Counted from the stretch's first letter, positions 1 to 13,119 are shown. The stretch is DNA of 64,000 nucleotides from Micrococcales bacterium (GCA_009777345.1 WRMB01000007.1:1-64000); one strand, 5' to 3'. Translations and numbers: made by a program. Notes: generated by a model from the letters alone, not told the origin.

Positions 1-1
1 G

Positions 2-479
2 GGTGCGGTTGTTGGGGGGGGTCGGGGGCCGGGCCGCCGTGGAGCAGTCCGCCTCGCGGCGGGCCGCCCAGCTGCGCGAGCGGCTGGCCGCCGCGGTCGC
101 GGACGCCCCGCAGGTGGTCGACCGGGCGGCGCTCGTCGCCCGGGTGCTGGCTGCTGACGGGTATGCGGCGACCGCGCGTCCGGTGCCGGGGCTGGCTGCG
201 GTCCAGCTGTGCCTGGGCCACTGCCCGGTCCAGGAGGTGGCCGAGCAGTTCCCGCAGCTGTGCGAGGCCGAGACCCTGGCCCTGGCCCAGGTGCTCGGCG
301 TGCACGTGCAGCGGTTGTCCACCCTGGCCGGGGGCGGCCACGTGTGCACGACCAACGTCCCGACCCGTCAGGCCGCAGAGTCCGGCCCGGCCGCCAGCTC
401 TCCTGCCGTCGGTCCCTCTGGGTCCGGCCAGGCCAGCTCCACCAGTTCCGTCCCCCGCTCGGAAGGACCTCGCGCATGA
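2..479 (+). CDS. sufR: SufR-like transcriptional regulator, 3' partial (5' end outside window)
   Basis: Open from window edge; C-terminal region with clustered Cys ([21 protein letters not shown]) typical of SufR; overlaps the sufB start (ATGA) and heads the suf operon. Confidence 0.75.
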   Translation, partial: VRLLGGVGGRAAVEQSASRRAAQLRERLAAAVADAPQVVDRAALVARVLAADGYAATARPVPGLAAVQLCLGHCPVQEVAEQFPQLCEAETLALAQVLGVHVQRLSTLAGGGHVCTTNVPTRQAAESGPAASSPAVGPSGSGQASSTSSVPRSEGPRA

Positions 480-1903
480 GCGCACCTACCCAGCCGATGT
501 CCCAGGACGAGGCCATCGCCTCGATCGGCAGCTACAGCTACGGCTGGCACGACCCGGACGTGGCCGGGGCCAGCGCCCGGCGCGGGCTGTCCGAAGAGGT
601 GGTCCGGGACATCTCCCGGCTCAAGGACGAGCCGGAGTGGATGCTCCAGACCCGGCTCAAGGCGCTGCGGCTGTTCGACCGCAAGCCCATGCCCCGCTGG
701 GGCGCGGACCTGTCCGGGATCGACTTCGACACCATCAAGTACTTCGTGCGCAGCACCGAACGGCAGGCCACCAGCTGGGACGACCTGCCCGACGACATCA
801 AGCGCACCTACGACCGTCTGGGCATCCCCGAGGCGGAGAAGCAGCGGCTGGTCGCCGGCGTCGCGGCGCAGTACGAGTCCGAGGTGGTCTACCACCAGAT
901 CCAGGACTCGCTGGCCGAGCAGGGCGTGGTGTTCCTCGATACCGATACCGGCCTGAAGGAGTACCCGGAGATCTTCGAGCGGTACTTCGGGTCCGTCGTA
1001 CCGCCCGGCGACAACAAGTTCGCCTCGCTGAACACCGCGGTATGGTCCGGCGGGTCGTTCGTCTACGTGCCGCCGGGGGTGCACGTCGACATCCCGCTGC
1101 AGGCCTACTTCCGGATCAACACCGAGAACATGGGCCAGTTCGAACGGACCCTGATCATCGCCGACGAGGGCTCCTACGTGCACTACGTGGAAGGCTGCAC
1201 CGCGCCGATCTACAAGACCGACTCGTTGCACTCGGCCGTGGTGGAGATCATCGTCAAGGAGGGCGCCCGGGTCCGGTACACCACCATCCAGAACTGGTCG
1301 ACCAACGTCTACAACCTGGTGACCAAGCGGTCCACCGTCGCCGCGGGCGGCACCATGGAGTGGGTGGACGGCAATATCGGGTCCAAGGCCACCATGAAGT
1401 ACCCGGCGGTCTACCTCATGGGTGAGCACGCCAGCGGCGAGACCCTGTCCATCGCCTTCGCCGGGGCCGGGCAGCACCAGGACACCGGGTCGAAGATGGT
1501 GCACGCCGCGCCGCGTACCTCTTCCCATATCGTGTCCAAGTCGGTGGCCCGCGGTGGTGGGCGCGCCTCCTACCGGGGGCTGGTGCAGATCCGCGAAGGC
1601 GCGGCCGGGTCGAAGTCCAACGTGCTGTGCGACGCGCTGCTGGTCGACCAGATCTCCCGGTCCGACACCTACCCGTACGTCGACGTCCGTGAGGACGACG
1701 TCACCATGGGCCACGAGGCGACGGTCTCCCGGGTCAGCGAGGACCAGCTGTTCTACCTGATGTCCCGGGGGATGGGCGAGCAGGAAGCGATGGCGATGAT
1801 CGTGCGCGGGTTCGTGGAGCCGATCGCCCGCGAGCTGCCCATGGAGTACGCCCTCGAGCTCAACCGGCTCATCGAGCTGCAGATGGAAGGGGCTGTCGGC
1901 TGA
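476..1903 (+). CDS. sufB: Fe-S cluster assembly protein SufB
   Basis: ORF 209..1903 trimmed to ATG 476; SufB motifs ([48 protein letters not shown]). Confidence 0.95.
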   Translation: MSAPTQPMSQDEAIASIGSYSYGWHDPDVAGASARRGLSEEVVRDISRLKDEPEWMLQTRLKALRLFDRKPMPRWGADLSGIDFDTIKYFVRSTERQATSWDDLPDDIKRTYDRLGIPEAEKQRLVAGVAAQYESEVVYHQIQDSLAEQGVVFLDTDTGLKEYPEIFERYFGSVVPPGDNKFASLNTAVWSGGSFVYVPPGVHVDIPLQAYFRINTENMGQFERTLIIADEGSYVHYVEGCTAPIYKTDSLHSAVVEIIVKEGARVRYTTIQNWSTNVYNLVTKRSTVAAGGTMEWVDGNIGSKATMKYPAVYLMGEHASGETLSIAFAGAGQHQDTGSKMVHAAPRTSSHIVSKSVARGGGRASYRGLVQIREGAAGSKSNVLCDALLVDQISRSDTYPYVDVREDDVTMGHEATVSRVSEDQLFYLMSRGMGEQEAMAMIVRGFVEPIARELPMEYALELNRLIELQMEGAVG

Positions 1904-3164
1904 TGACCACCCAGACCCAGGACCCCGCAGCCCCGGACCCTACGGCCCTGCGTGACGTGGTCGCGCTGCCGCTGGACCACCAGCAGGCCACGTTGGACCA
2001 GGCGCACCGCCACGGTGTCGTCCCGGAGGCGTCGCGGGCCGAACGGCGCACCTCGTTCGACCCGGCGGACTTCCCCGTACCCACCGGTCGTGAGGAGGAG
2101 TGGCGGTTCACCCCGACCGCGCCTCTGGCCCCGCTGTTCGCCGACGGCACCGGTCGGGTCGAGGGGCACGACATCACCGTCGCGGTCGTCGCCCCGCCGG
2201 GCGTGGACGTCGAACGGGTCGGCCACGACGACCCGCGGCTGGGCACCGCCGGGGCTCCCGGCGACCGGGCCGCCGCGGTGGCCTGGGCGTCGGCGGACGA
2301 GGCCACGGTCGTCACCGTCAAGGCTTCGGCCGCCAGCGCCACGACGGTGACGGTGCGCGGCACCGGCACCGCCCCCAGCGCGGCGCACCTCCTGGTCCGG
2401 GCCGCCCCGGGCGCGTCGGGCACCGTCGTCGTGGACCACACCGGCACCGCGACCCTGGCCGAGACGGTCGAGATCGTCGCCGAGCCGGGGTCGCACCTCA
2501 CCGTCGTGTCGTTGCAGACCTGGGACGAGGCCACCGTCCACGCCGCGAACCACCGGATCGCTCTGGCCGACGACGCGGTCGTCAAGCACGTCGTCGTCAC
2601 CCTCGGCGGGTCGGTGGTGCGGGTCGCGCCGGACGCGCGGTTCACCGGCCCGGGCGGCGGGCTGACCATGCTCGGCCTGTACTACGCCGATACCGGGCAG
2701 CACCTGGAGCACCGGCTGTTCGTGGACCACGCGGTGCCGCAGTGCCGCTCCCGGGTGACCTACAAGGGCGCGCTGCAGGGCGAGGGTGCGCACAGCGTCT
2801 GGGTCGGCGACGTGCTGATCCGGGCGGCGGCGGAGGGCACCGACACCTACGAGCAGAACCGTAACCTGCTGCTGACCGACGGTGCCCGGGCCGACTCGGT
2901 GCCGAACCTGGAGATCGAGACGGGTCTCATCGAGGGTGCCGGGCACGCCAGCGCCACCGGGCGCTTCGACGACGAGCAACTGTTCTACCTGCGCAGCCGC
3001 GGGATCCCGGAGACTGAGGCCCGCCGCCTGGTGGTGCGCGGGTTCTTCGCCGAGCTGCTGGCCGAGATCGGGGTGCCCGAGGTCGAAGCACGGCTGCTGG
3101 CGCATATCGAGGCCGAGCTGGCCACCTCGCTGGGTCGGTCCGCCACCGGTCCGGAGCCGACGTC

Positions 3165-3168
<4 letters not shown>
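1903..3168 (+). CDS. sufD: Fe-S cluster assembly protein SufD
   Basis: SufBD family C-terminus (ARADSVPNLEIETGLIEGAGHASATGRFDDEQLFYLRSRGIPETEAR); operon position. Confidence 0.93.
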
Positions 3169-5629
<2,461 letters not shown>

Positions 5630-5636
5630 CATGGTC

Positions 5637-5702
5637 CCGTGCGACACTTTCACGCCAGAACGACACTTCAAAGTGTCGTTCTGGCGTGAAAGTGTCGCAC
5701 GG
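5637..5702. repeat. Long perfect palindrome (32-bp arms, 2-nt centre) between sufS and sufU
   Basis: CCGTGCGACACTTTCACGCCAGAACGACACTT-CA-AAGTGTCGTTCTGGCGTGAAAGTGTCGCACGG. Confidence 0.95.
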
Positions 5703-5732
5703 AGTTGGTGAGAGATAAGGAATGGTGGATCG

Positions 5733-6254
5733 GTGAGCGCCGACGCGATGGAACAGCTGTACCAGCAGGTCATCCTCGACCATGCTCGGCACCCGCACGG
5801 CCGCGGTCCGCTCGACCCGGAAGCCGAGGGTGCGGCGACGGTCGCCGCCGGCCACGGCGCCTGCTCGGCCCGTTCCCACCAGGTCAACCCGACCTGCGGC
5901 GACGAGGTGACCCTGGAGGTGTCCCTGGACCGGACCGGGACCACCCCGCTGGTCACCGACGTGCGCTGGGAAGGCCAGGGCTGCTCGATCTCCCAGGCCT
6001 CGGTGTCGGTGCTGCACGACCTGGTCGTCGGCTCGGACCTGCCAGCGGTGGACCACGTCGCCGCGACCTTCCGCGAGCTGCTCGCCACCCGCGGCGCCGG
6101 CCTGGACGACGAGGCCGCCGAGGACCTGCTCGGCGACGCCAACGCCTTCACCGGAGTGGGCAAGTTCCCCGCCCGGGTCAAGTGCGCGCTGCTCGGCTGG
6201 GTGGCGCTGACCGACGCGCTGGTCCGCACCGGCGTGCGAGGAGAGGACCGATGA
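5733..6254 (+). CDS. sufU: SufU-type Fe-S assembly sulfur acceptor
   Basis: MEQLYQQVILDHARHPHGRG..., NPTCGDEVTLEV, GQGCSISQASVSV. Confidence 0.92.
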   Translation: MSADAMEQLYQQVILDHARHPHGRGPLDPEAEGAATVAAGHGACSARSHQVNPTCGDEVTLEVSLDRTGTTPLVTDVRWEGQGCSISQASVSVLHDLVVGSDLPAVDHVAATFRELLATRGAGLDDEAAEDLLGDANAFTGVGKFPARVKCALLGWVALTDALVRTGVRGEDR

Positions 6255-6290
6255 CGAACCCGACCCCACCCACCGTCGCCGACGTCGAAG
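6184..6290. repeat. Source copy of sufU 3'/sufT 5' segment duplicated at 10732..10835
   Basis: Near-identical gcgctgctcggctgggtggcgctgaccgacgcgctggtccgcaccggcgtgcgagga...atgacgaacccgacc. Confidence 0.9.
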
Positions 6291-6571
6291 AGGCCATGCG
6301 TGACGTCATCGACCCCGAGCTGGGTATCAACGTCTTCGACCTGGGCCTGGTCTACGGGGTGTCCTTCGACAACGACACCGCCGTGGTCGACATGACCCTG
6401 ACCTCGGCGGCCTGCCCCCTGACCGACCTCATCGAGTCCCAGACCGCCGCCGCCCTGGAGGGCCTGGTGAGCAGCTTCCGCATCAACTGGGTCTGGATGC
6501 CCCCCTGGACCCAGGACCGCATCACCGAAGACGGCCGCGAACAGATGCGCGCCCTCGGCTTCAACATCTGA
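6251..6571 (+). CDS. sufT: Metal-sulfur cluster assembly factor (DUF59/SufT-like)
   Basis: ATG 6251 in ORF 5705..6571; DVIDPELGINVFDLGLVYGV and MTLTSAACPLTD motifs. Confidence 0.88.
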   Translation: MTNPTPPTVADVEEAMRDVIDPELGINVFDLGLVYGVSFDNDTAVVDMTLTSAACPLTDLIESQTAAALEGLVSSFRINWVWMPPWTQDRITEDGREQMRALGFNI

Positions 6572-6811
6572 CATGGTCGGGGGCTCGTCGCCTCGAAGTC
6601 GAGAAGGCTGACGGATCTTGCCGTAGGAGCAGGGAACGTTTCGACGAAACACGATTATCGCCACGGTGCCTGGTCGGGTGACGGGATGTTTCGGTTGGAC
6701 ACACATGTTACATGTTGAGCAGGCGAACGCACCAGACGCGCCTGCGGTGTGCCGACCATCACGTTCCCGAATCGAGCCTGGCCCGTGCACGAACGGAGGT
6801 AGACTCGTGCC

Positions 6812-7777
6812 GTGACCACGCCGTGGACGTTACCCGGATACCAGCGCCTGCTGAAGTTGCAGCAGCGTATCTATACTTTCTGGTCAATGCAGGGCGAGGA
6901 AGACGGGCTCGATCGCGGTGCGGCTCTGTGGGTGATCGACACCTACCATCTCGGGGTAGTGCCCGAAGGTCTCGGTGTGCACGTCACCTGGTTTGGCGAC
7001 CCCTGGGAGGAGCCGTGGGACTGGACGCAGCAGGTTCTTTCCGAACCGTCGGTCGCGTCCATCATCACGTCTTTGACGTTCGACGGCCCTGACGAAGGTG
7101 CCAACGGTACGCGGGCCTGGGATTTTTCCGAGCTGATCGACACTGACGCGTGCTTTCCCCTGCTGCTCTCGTTGTTCGTCAGGCCGACCGCACCCGACGA
7201 CCACAACAGCTCCATGATTGCGCGGGATGTTCTCAAAGAGGGCGGCCAGATTGCCCGCCTCGTTGCCACGGCTCCTCGCCTGACTCACCTGACAGTGCCG
7301 AACGCCCCCGACGCCAGCTTCTTCGACGTGCCGCTGCAGCGTCTGACTAACCTGCGGGTCGGCGGTGGTTACGACACGCAACGTTTCGTCGCCAACCTCG
7401 CTGGCGCGAAGAACCTGCCGTCGCTGAAGCACCTGGACTTCAGCGAGTGCACCGAGCTGCGCTCCACGTGGCAGGCCGACCGTGAACCCGGCTGTGTCAC
7501 CTCGTTCGAGAGCTATGCCGAACTGGTGAGCAGCCCGGTCGGTAGACGTCTGCGCAGTCTGTGCCTGCGTAACGCCGGCCTGTCGCTGGCCGAGCTCGAG
7601 TCTCTCCAGGGCCTCAACCCGGACCTGGCGATCATGGTCGTCCAGGACGGCCACGGGGGCTACGTCAGCCACTTCCGAAAGGACGTGTTTCCCTGGCGGC
7701 ACCTGGTGCAGACAGACTCGGGGACAGACGAGATGCGATATCACGCGTCCGGCGGTGACGCGAAGAAGAGAACCTGA
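6812..7777 (+). CDS. Leucine-rich-repeat-like hypothetical protein
   Basis: LTHLTVPNAP / LQRLTNLRVGGG / LPSLKHLDFSECTEL / RLRSLCLRNAGLSLAELESLQGLN repeats; directly upstream of kinase 1. Confidence 0.7.
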   Translation: MTTPWTLPGYQRLLKLQQRIYTFWSMQGEEDGLDRGAALWVIDTYHLGVVPEGLGVHVTWFGDPWEEPWDWTQQVLSEPSVASIITSLTFDGPDEGANGTRAWDFSELIDTDACFPLLLSLFVRPTAPDDHNSSMIARDVLKEGGQIARLVATAPRLTHLTVPNAPDASFFDVPLQRLTNLRVGGGYDTQRFVANLAGAKNLPSLKHLDFSECTELRSTWQADREPGCVTSFESYAELVSSPVGRRLRSLCLRNAGLSLAELESLQGLNPDLAIMVVQDGHGGYVSHFRKDVFPWRHLVQTDSGTDEMRYHASGGDAKKRT

Positions 7778-7782
7778 TACCT

Positions 7783-10698
7783 GTGAACGCTCCGTCAGTC
7801 TGCTGCACGATGTTCGGGTGCACGGGAACCGTCGAGGACGGCTACTGCGACGTCTGTGGTTCCCCGGCTGGCGCGACGTCGTCGAGCTCGTCGCGGCTGG
7901 CCTCCCAGGCGTTCGGCTCGGCTCGGCCCGGTTCTGGTCGAGCCCGTCGCGCAAGCACATCGTCGTCGCGGCTGCGTGGCCGGCGACTGGGCGCGGGGCT
8001 GACGACGGTGCCGCCAACTCCGGTGGGCGACCCAGTACTGGCCGTCATGGCCGACCCAGTAGTGCCTGAGCACAGGCGGGTGTGCTCGACCTGCCAGAAC
8101 CTGGTCGGGCAGGGGCAGGGCGGCATGCCGGGTCGTACCGACGGGTTCTGCGTGACCTGCGGAGCCCGGTTCGATTTTCGTCCGGCGTTGGCTCCGGGTG
8201 ACCTGGTGGGTGGGCAGTACCAGGTGGTGGGGTGTTTGGCGCACGGAGGCATGGGCTGGATCTACCTGGCCCGGGACCGCAACGTGTCGGACCGGTGGGT
8301 CGTCCTCAAAGGACTGCTGAACTCCGGTGATCCCGACGCGGTGACTGCGGCGATCGCCGAGCGGCGCTTCCTGGCCGAGGTTGAGCACCCAGCGATCGTG
8401 GAGATCTACAACTTTGCGACTTTCGCCGACGCCAGCTATATCGTCATGGAGTACGTCGGCGGGAAGTCGCTGAAGCAGATCCTGGCCGAGCGTCAGCAGG
8501 CCGCCGGGACGGTCGACCCGCTGCCGGTGGACCAGGCCCTGGCGTACGTGCTGGAGATCTTGCCGGCTATGCAGTACCTGCACGAACGGGGCCTGCTGTA
8601 CTGCGACTTCAAGCCCGCAAATCTGATCTGCCAGGGGGAGAACGTCAAGCTGATCGACCTGGGCGGGGTGCGCCGGGCGGGCGACGAGGTCTCGGCGGTC
8701 TTCGGGACGGTGGGCTACCAGGCGCCTGAGGTACCGGCCGACGGCCCGTCGGTGGCCTCGGAGATCTTTACCATCGGCCGCACTCTGGCAACCTTGGTGC
8801 TGGACTTCCGGGGGAACACTACGACTTACGCCACGACGCTGCCGCCCCCGGTCGACCATCCGGTGCTGGCTCGGTACGACTCGTTCTACCGCCTGCTGGC
8901 CAAGGCCTGTGCGACCGACCCCGACGACCGTTTCGCCACGGTGGACGAGCTGCGGGTACAGATGCTCGGTGTGCTGCGCGAGGTGGTCGCCACCGACCGG
9001 AGACCGGGCACCGCGGCCCGCGGGACCACAACGTCCCTGCTGTTCGGGTCTCTGGTAGTGGATGTGGCCGACCGGCCGTTGCAGGCGGCGGAGCTACCGG
9101 TGCTACGCGCCGACGAGCAGGACCCGATGTACGCCTGGCTGACCGGTATCTCCGCCGACGACCCCGGGGAACGGTTCGCGGCCCTGGAGCAGGCGCCGCA
9201 GACCACGCCAGAGGTGCTGATCGCCCAGGCCTGTGCGGCCATGGCTGCTGCGCGAGCCAGTGACACGCGTTCTCCAGGCCGACCGTCTTTCTCATCGAAC
9301 AGCGCCCTCAGCGCTGGGGATACTGTGCGGTACTCGCTGCGCCAGGTGACGGGCGGCTGGGACCTGTCACCGGAACCGGCCTGGCCAGACCGGGCTCGGT
9401 GCGCCGCCGAACGGTTGGCAGACCTGGACCCGTGGGACTGGCGCGCGGTGTGGCTGTCGGGCCTGACAGCGCTGGACTCCGGCGACGTGCTGGCGGCGCG
9501 GGCGGCGTTCAACGCCGTGTACGGGCAGGTCCCCGGGGAGCTGGCACCCAAGCTGGCGCTGGCGGTGGCCTGCGAGCTGTCCGACGAGCTGGACGTGGCC
9601 CAGTCCTTGTACCTGGTGTGTGCCGCCACCGACGCCGCATACACCAGCCCGGCGGCGTTCGGCCTGGCCCGAATCTGTCAGCACCGGGGCGACACTGACG
9701 GGGCGCTGGCCGCGCTCGACACGGTCAGTCCCACCCGGGCGTCGTACTCCCAGGCTCAGGCCATGCGAGCCCAGGTCCTAGCCGACCCCGCGCCCACGGC
9801 GGTACCAGCACCGGTCGAGACGTCCACGGTGTCTGGGCGCGGGTCTGTCGAAATCCCGCGCCAAGTTCCGGTGAGTCGACCGCTGTACCAGGGGCCGCTG
9901 CTCGTTCCAGGTGCCGGGCAGCTGGCCGAGGGCAGTTCGGAAGCCCCCGGCTGGCCCTTCACCCCTAACCAGACGACAACCAGACCGATAGCCGTTTCGA
10001 CGGTCGCCCGACCAGTGGAACCACACCAGACCGGGGCGCGGTCCACATCCCACGAGATTGCCGCGGCGTGCGGGACCAGGGTGACCAGGCGGTCGATCTG
10101 GATGGCCGAGAGGCACGACCAGGACTGGTTGGTGACCGGCGACCTGGTCTTGTTGAGCGGTATCGACTGGCGGGTGATCGACCAGGCAACCGACGAGTCT
10201 GGTCGCCGGGTGCTGCTGCTGGCCGACCGGGTGATCGGCACCGGTCCGTACCACAAGACCCAGGTCGCGGTGACCTGGCAAGGGTGCGACCTGCGCCACT
10301 GGTTGAACGACGAGTTCTTCAGGTCTCTGGGTGATCCGTTAACTTCTCGGGTCCTGAAGGTGCCGGTGCAGAACGGTCCCAGCCCGACATGGGGGACTCG
10401 CGGGGGCAGTGACACCCAGGACCAGGTCTTCCTGCTCAGCACAGAAGAAGCAGCGTCTCTCCTCGCCGGGAAGAGGGAAGTCAGGTGGAACAAGTACAAG
10501 GAACGGTGGTTCACGGACAAGAAGCTGGTCGCCAGAGACAAAAAAGGTCTACCTTCGATGTGGTGGCTGCGTTCTCCGGGCTGTCTTCCCGACCTCGCAG
10601 CCTGCGTCACTTCCGACGGTGGCATCACCGACAACGGCAACAACGTCTCAACGTCATCCGGTGTGCGCCCCGCTCTCTGGCTGGATCTTGAACTCTGA
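7783..10698 (+). CDS. PknG-type serine/threonine kinase with N-terminal Cys motifs, TPR-like region and C-terminal DUF6273-like domain (paralog 1)
   Basis: GQYQVVGCLAHGGMGWIYLARD, VVLKGLL, YCDFKPANLI, LIDLGGV, FGTVGYQAPEV; PknG-like TPR; C-term GIDWRVI...LLLADRVIGTGPYH...WWLRSPG...SGVRPALWLDL. Confidence 0.88.
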   Translation: MNAPSVCCTMFGCTGTVEDGYCDVCGSPAGATSSSSSRLASQAFGSARPGSGRARRASTSSSRLRGRRLGAGLTTVPPTPVGDPVLAVMADPVVPEHRRVCSTCQNLVGQGQGGMPGRTDGFCVTCGARFDFRPALAPGDLVGGQYQVVGCLAHGGMGWIYLARDRNVSDRWVVLKGLLNSGDPDAVTAAIAERRFLAEVEHPAIVEIYNFATFADASYIVMEYVGGKSLKQILAERQQAAGTVDPLPVDQALAYVLEILPAMQYLHERGLLYCDFKPANLICQGENVKLIDLGGVRRAGDEVSAVFGTVGYQAPEVPADGPSVASEIFTIGRTLATLVLDFRGNTTTYATTLPPPVDHPVLARYDSFYRLLAKACATDPDDRFATVDELRVQMLGVLREVVATDRRPGTAARGTTTSLLFGSLVVDVADRPLQAAELPVLRADEQDPMYAWLTGISADDPGERFAALEQAPQTTPEVLIAQACAAMAAARASDTRSPGRPSFSSNSALSAGDTVRYSLRQVTGGWDLSPEPAWPDRARCAAERLADLDPWDWRAVWLSGLTALDSGDVLAARAAFNAVYGQVPGELAPKLALAVACELSDELDVAQSLYLVCAATDAAYTSPAAFGLARICQHRGDTDGALAALDTVSPTRASYSQAQAMRAQVLADPAPTAVPAPVETSTVSGRGSVEIPRQVPVSRPLYQGPLLVPGAGQLAEGSSEAPGWPFTPNQTTTRPIAVSTVARPVEPHQTGARSTSHEIAAACGTRVTRRSIWMAERHDQDWLVTGDLVLLSGIDWRVIDQATDESGRRVLLLADRVIGTGPYHKTQVAVTWQGCDLRHWLNDEFFRSLGDPLTSRVLKVPVQNGPSPTWGTRGGSDTQDQVFLLSTEEAASLLAGKREVRWNKYKERWFTDKKLVARDKKGLPSMWWLRSPGCLPDLAACVTSDGGITDNGNNVSTSSGVRPALWLDLEL

Positions 10699-10731
10699 AC
10701 GGGCGCGGCTGTCCCGGGATGGGATCGCCGC

Positions 10732-10835
10732 GCGCGCTGCTCGGCTGGGTGGCGCTGACCGACGCGCTGGTCCGCACCGGCGTGCGAGGAGTCCTGATGA
10801 CGAACCCGACCCACCCACCGTCGCCGACGTCGGGA
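10732..10835. repeat. Displaced fragment of sufU 3' end/sufT 5' end
   Basis: Near-identical to 6184..6290; translated ALLGWVALTDALVRTGVRG...MTNPT. Confidence 0.9.
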
Positions 10836-10860
10836 GAGTACAGCTGTGGGACCCGATCTC

Positions 10861-10930
10861 GCCGTAGGAGCGGGGAGCGTCTCGCCGAAGCGCGGTGCTC
10901 GCCTGGTCGGGTGACGGGACGTTTCGGTTA
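10861..10930. repeat. Diverged copy of the intergenic segment after sufT (about 6620..6695)
   Basis: gccgtaggagcggggagcgtctcgccgaa...gcctggtcgggtgacgggacgtttcggtt matches gccgtaggagcagggaacgtttcgacgaa...gcctggtcgggtgacgggatgtttcggtt. Confidence 0.8.
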
Positions 10931-11086
10931 GACGCACATTTTTCAGATCGAAACATATGTGTCAGGATCGGGACAGGCAGAGCGCCCCTGGCGGCGGCAG
11001 GCGGGTGTTAGTGTCGTGGCGCGAGAACCTCTGCGTCCACCTCGGGACCAGGCTGCTGTTTGCGCAGACGTGCGAGAGGCTGATCT

Positions 11087-12037
11087 ATGGCTCTACCTTT
11101 TATCGAGATCATCGAGTCGACGACTCCTGACCCGAACCTGCTGATGTGGAAGCACCCGCACCCGGACGCCGAGATCAAGAACGGTGCCCAGCTGGTCGTG
11201 CGCGAGTCCCAGGCGGTGCTGTTCCTCACCGAGGGCACGGTGGCTGACGTGCTCGGCCCGGGCCGGTACGCGCTGTCCACGCAGAACATTCCTGTCGTCA
11301 GCAGGCTCAAAGGCTGGAGATACGGTTTCGAGAGCCCGTTCAAGGCCGACGTGTACTTCTTCAACACCAGCCAGTTCGTCAACAACAAGTGGGGCACTCC
11401 CGCACCGGTCATCATCCGGGACCCCGAGCTGGGCAGCCTACGGGTACGGGCGTTCGGGAACTTCGACGTGCGGATCGGCGACCCGGTGACGTTCTTCCGC
11501 GAGTACGCCACCGCCTACCCGCACCTGACCATCGGCGAGCTGGAACGCAGCCTGCGCGACCATATCGCCCCGGCCTTCGGGGAGGTCCTCGTCCAGCAGA
11601 GGGTCCCGCTGATCGACCTGGCCGGGTCGATGAGCGCCCTCTCGGAGACGGTCGGGCCCCTCATCGTCCCGTACATGGCACGTCTGGGCGTCCAGCTGAC
11701 GTCGTTCGTGGTGACCTCGGTGACGTTGCCCGACGAGGTCAGCGCCCACCTGGACAAGATGACCCAGATGGCCATGGTCACCGACATGGACCGGTTCGCC
11801 CAGTTCAGCGCCGCCCAGGCTGTCGGGACCGCCGGGACAGGGATGCAGCAGGCCGCGGTGTCCGGCGCTATGTCCGCCCTGATGGCCCAGCAGATGCAGG
11901 CCGCTCCGGCGCCCGCCCCAGCCGTCGGCAACGACGTGGTGGCCCGTCTGGGCACGCTGAAGCAGACCTTCGGGGCGGGTCTGATGGACGAGGCCGAGTA
12001 CAAGGCCCGACGGGAGGCGATCCTCGATGGGATCTGA
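11087..12037 (+). CDS. SPFH-domain protein, YdjI-like
   Basis: WKHPHPDAEIKNGAQLVVRESQAVLFLTEGTVADVLGPGRYALSTQNIPV; SHOCT-like C-terminus LGTLKQTFGAGLMDEAEYKARREAIL. Confidence 0.85.
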   Translation: MALPFIEIIESTTPDPNLLMWKHPHPDAEIKNGAQLVVRESQAVLFLTEGTVADVLGPGRYALSTQNIPVVSRLKGWRYGFESPFKADVYFFNTSQFVNNKWGTPAPVIIRDPELGSLRVRAFGNFDVRIGDPVTFFREYATAYPHLTIGELERSLRDHIAPAFGEVLVQQRVPLIDLAGSMSALSETVGPLIVPYMARLGVQLTSFVVTSVTLPDEVSAHLDKMTQMAMVTDMDRFAQFSAAQAVGTAGTGMQQAAVSGAMSALMAQQMQAAPAPAPAVGNDVVARLGTLKQTFGAGLMDEAEYKARREAILDGI

Positions 12038-12299
12038 GACGAGTGGTTTCCTGGCCCGGATGGCGGCCCAGGCCGCCGCGCAGAAGACCATCTACGACCA
12101 CATACCGGTTCCCCCTCCCCAGACAGCGACCGTCAGCACCCCCACCTGCCCCGGCTGCGGGGCGGGCCTGGCCAAGATGGACGGGCTGACTCGCTGCGGC
12201 TACTGCGGCTACCAGTTCATCGCTCAACAGTTGACCGATGGCACCCACATATCGTCGTCTGACAACTCCGACCATGACCCCGACCCGAGGAGACCGTAG
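12027..12299 (+). CDS. Small zinc-ribbon protein
   Basis: CPGCGAGLAKMDGLTRCGYCG; overlaps the end of the SPFH gene. Confidence 0.7.
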   Translation: MGSETSGFLARMAAQAAAQKTIYDHIPVPPPQTATVSTPTCPGCGAGLAKMDGLTRCGYCGYQFIAQQLTDGTHISSSDNSDHDPDPRRP

Positions 12300-12372
12300 C
12301 GCACTGACCGCTTTTCCCCGCTGAGGTTCCAGGCCTCGGAAAGACAGATCCCACCCGACGAAAGGTACCCTC

Positions 12373-13119
12373 ATGGGATTCAGGGACAGGATGAAAGCAG
12401 TTGCGCAGAACATGACTGCCACCCAGGAGGCAGCCGCGCAGAACGAGATCGCCAGACAACAGTGGGAGCACGACGCCCAGATCAGGGAGCGAGCCGCAGC
12501 CGACCCCTCGTCTCACCCAATGCTCGCGCCCGTCCACGGGGTGACGCTGAGCGACTACGCCCAGATCTGCCTCAAGCAGTTCGAAGGGGTGGACCAGGCG
12601 GTCGCAGTGCAGGCAATGGGGTTCGACCAGGTGGTGTGGGACGACGCCCGCGCCACCTGGGAGCGGCGGATGGCAGAAGACACCACCTTCACCGTGGGGA
12701 CTGAGTACGCCAGGTTGTTCAGCGCTGGTGTGACCGACCCGCGTCTGCTCGCCATAGGCGGCACCATCGTCACCACGAACCAGGCCAGCCTCGACCGCCT
12801 GAGAGCCGACCGGGCCTTCACGCTAGAGATCTCTGCAGCACGCTCGGCGGCGGCCAACGCCGGCCTGGACGGCAACAAGTGGATGATGGACACGATCGGG
12901 GTCTCCCCGACCGACTTCCAACAGGTTGAGGGCCAGTGGGCCACGTACGTGACGGACCTGGCGACACGGGCCGGTGCAGGAGACCGGGCCGCACAAGCGA
13001 TCGCGTACAGCCCCGAATTCATCGCGACAGAGAACAGTTACGGCACCAAGTTGGAGGAGTACACTAAAATGTTTACCGACCAGGCTGGCGGGGGCGCAGC
13101 GGATGATATCGTTTTCTGA
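12373..13119 (+). CDS. Hypothetical protein (possibly DUF6620-like)
   Basis: ORF with upstream gacgaaagg and consistent cassette spacing; family assignment uncertain. Confidence 0.65.
   Translation: MGFRDRMKAVAQNMTATQEAAAQNEIARQQWEHDAQIRERAAADPSSHPMLAPVHGVTLSDYAQICLKQFEGVDQAVAVQAMGFDQVVWDDARATWERRMAEDTTFTVGTEYARLFSAGVTDPRLLAIGGTIVTTNQASLDRLRADRAFTLEISAARSAAANAGLDGNKWMMDTIGVSPTDFQQVEGQWATYVTDLATRAGAGDRAAQAIAYSPEFIATENSYGTKLEEYTKMFTDQAGGGAADDIVF

Noticed and set aside
5637-5702. Palindrome as a simple end-of-operon terminator
   Set aside because: It lies inside the suf operon before sufU, lacks a T tract, and recurs at 58136 with compensatory changes; terminator activity remains possible but does not explain it.
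10409-10867. ORF of 152 aa overlapping the end of kinase 1
   Set aside because: Out-of-frame overlap with the kinase C-terminus and duplicated suf fragments; no independent support.
11087-12037. Viral/prophage origin suggested by 'virion core protein' style naming of YdjI-like SPFH proteins
   Set aside because: No phage structural, terminase or integrase genes nearby; the family is cellular SPFH.
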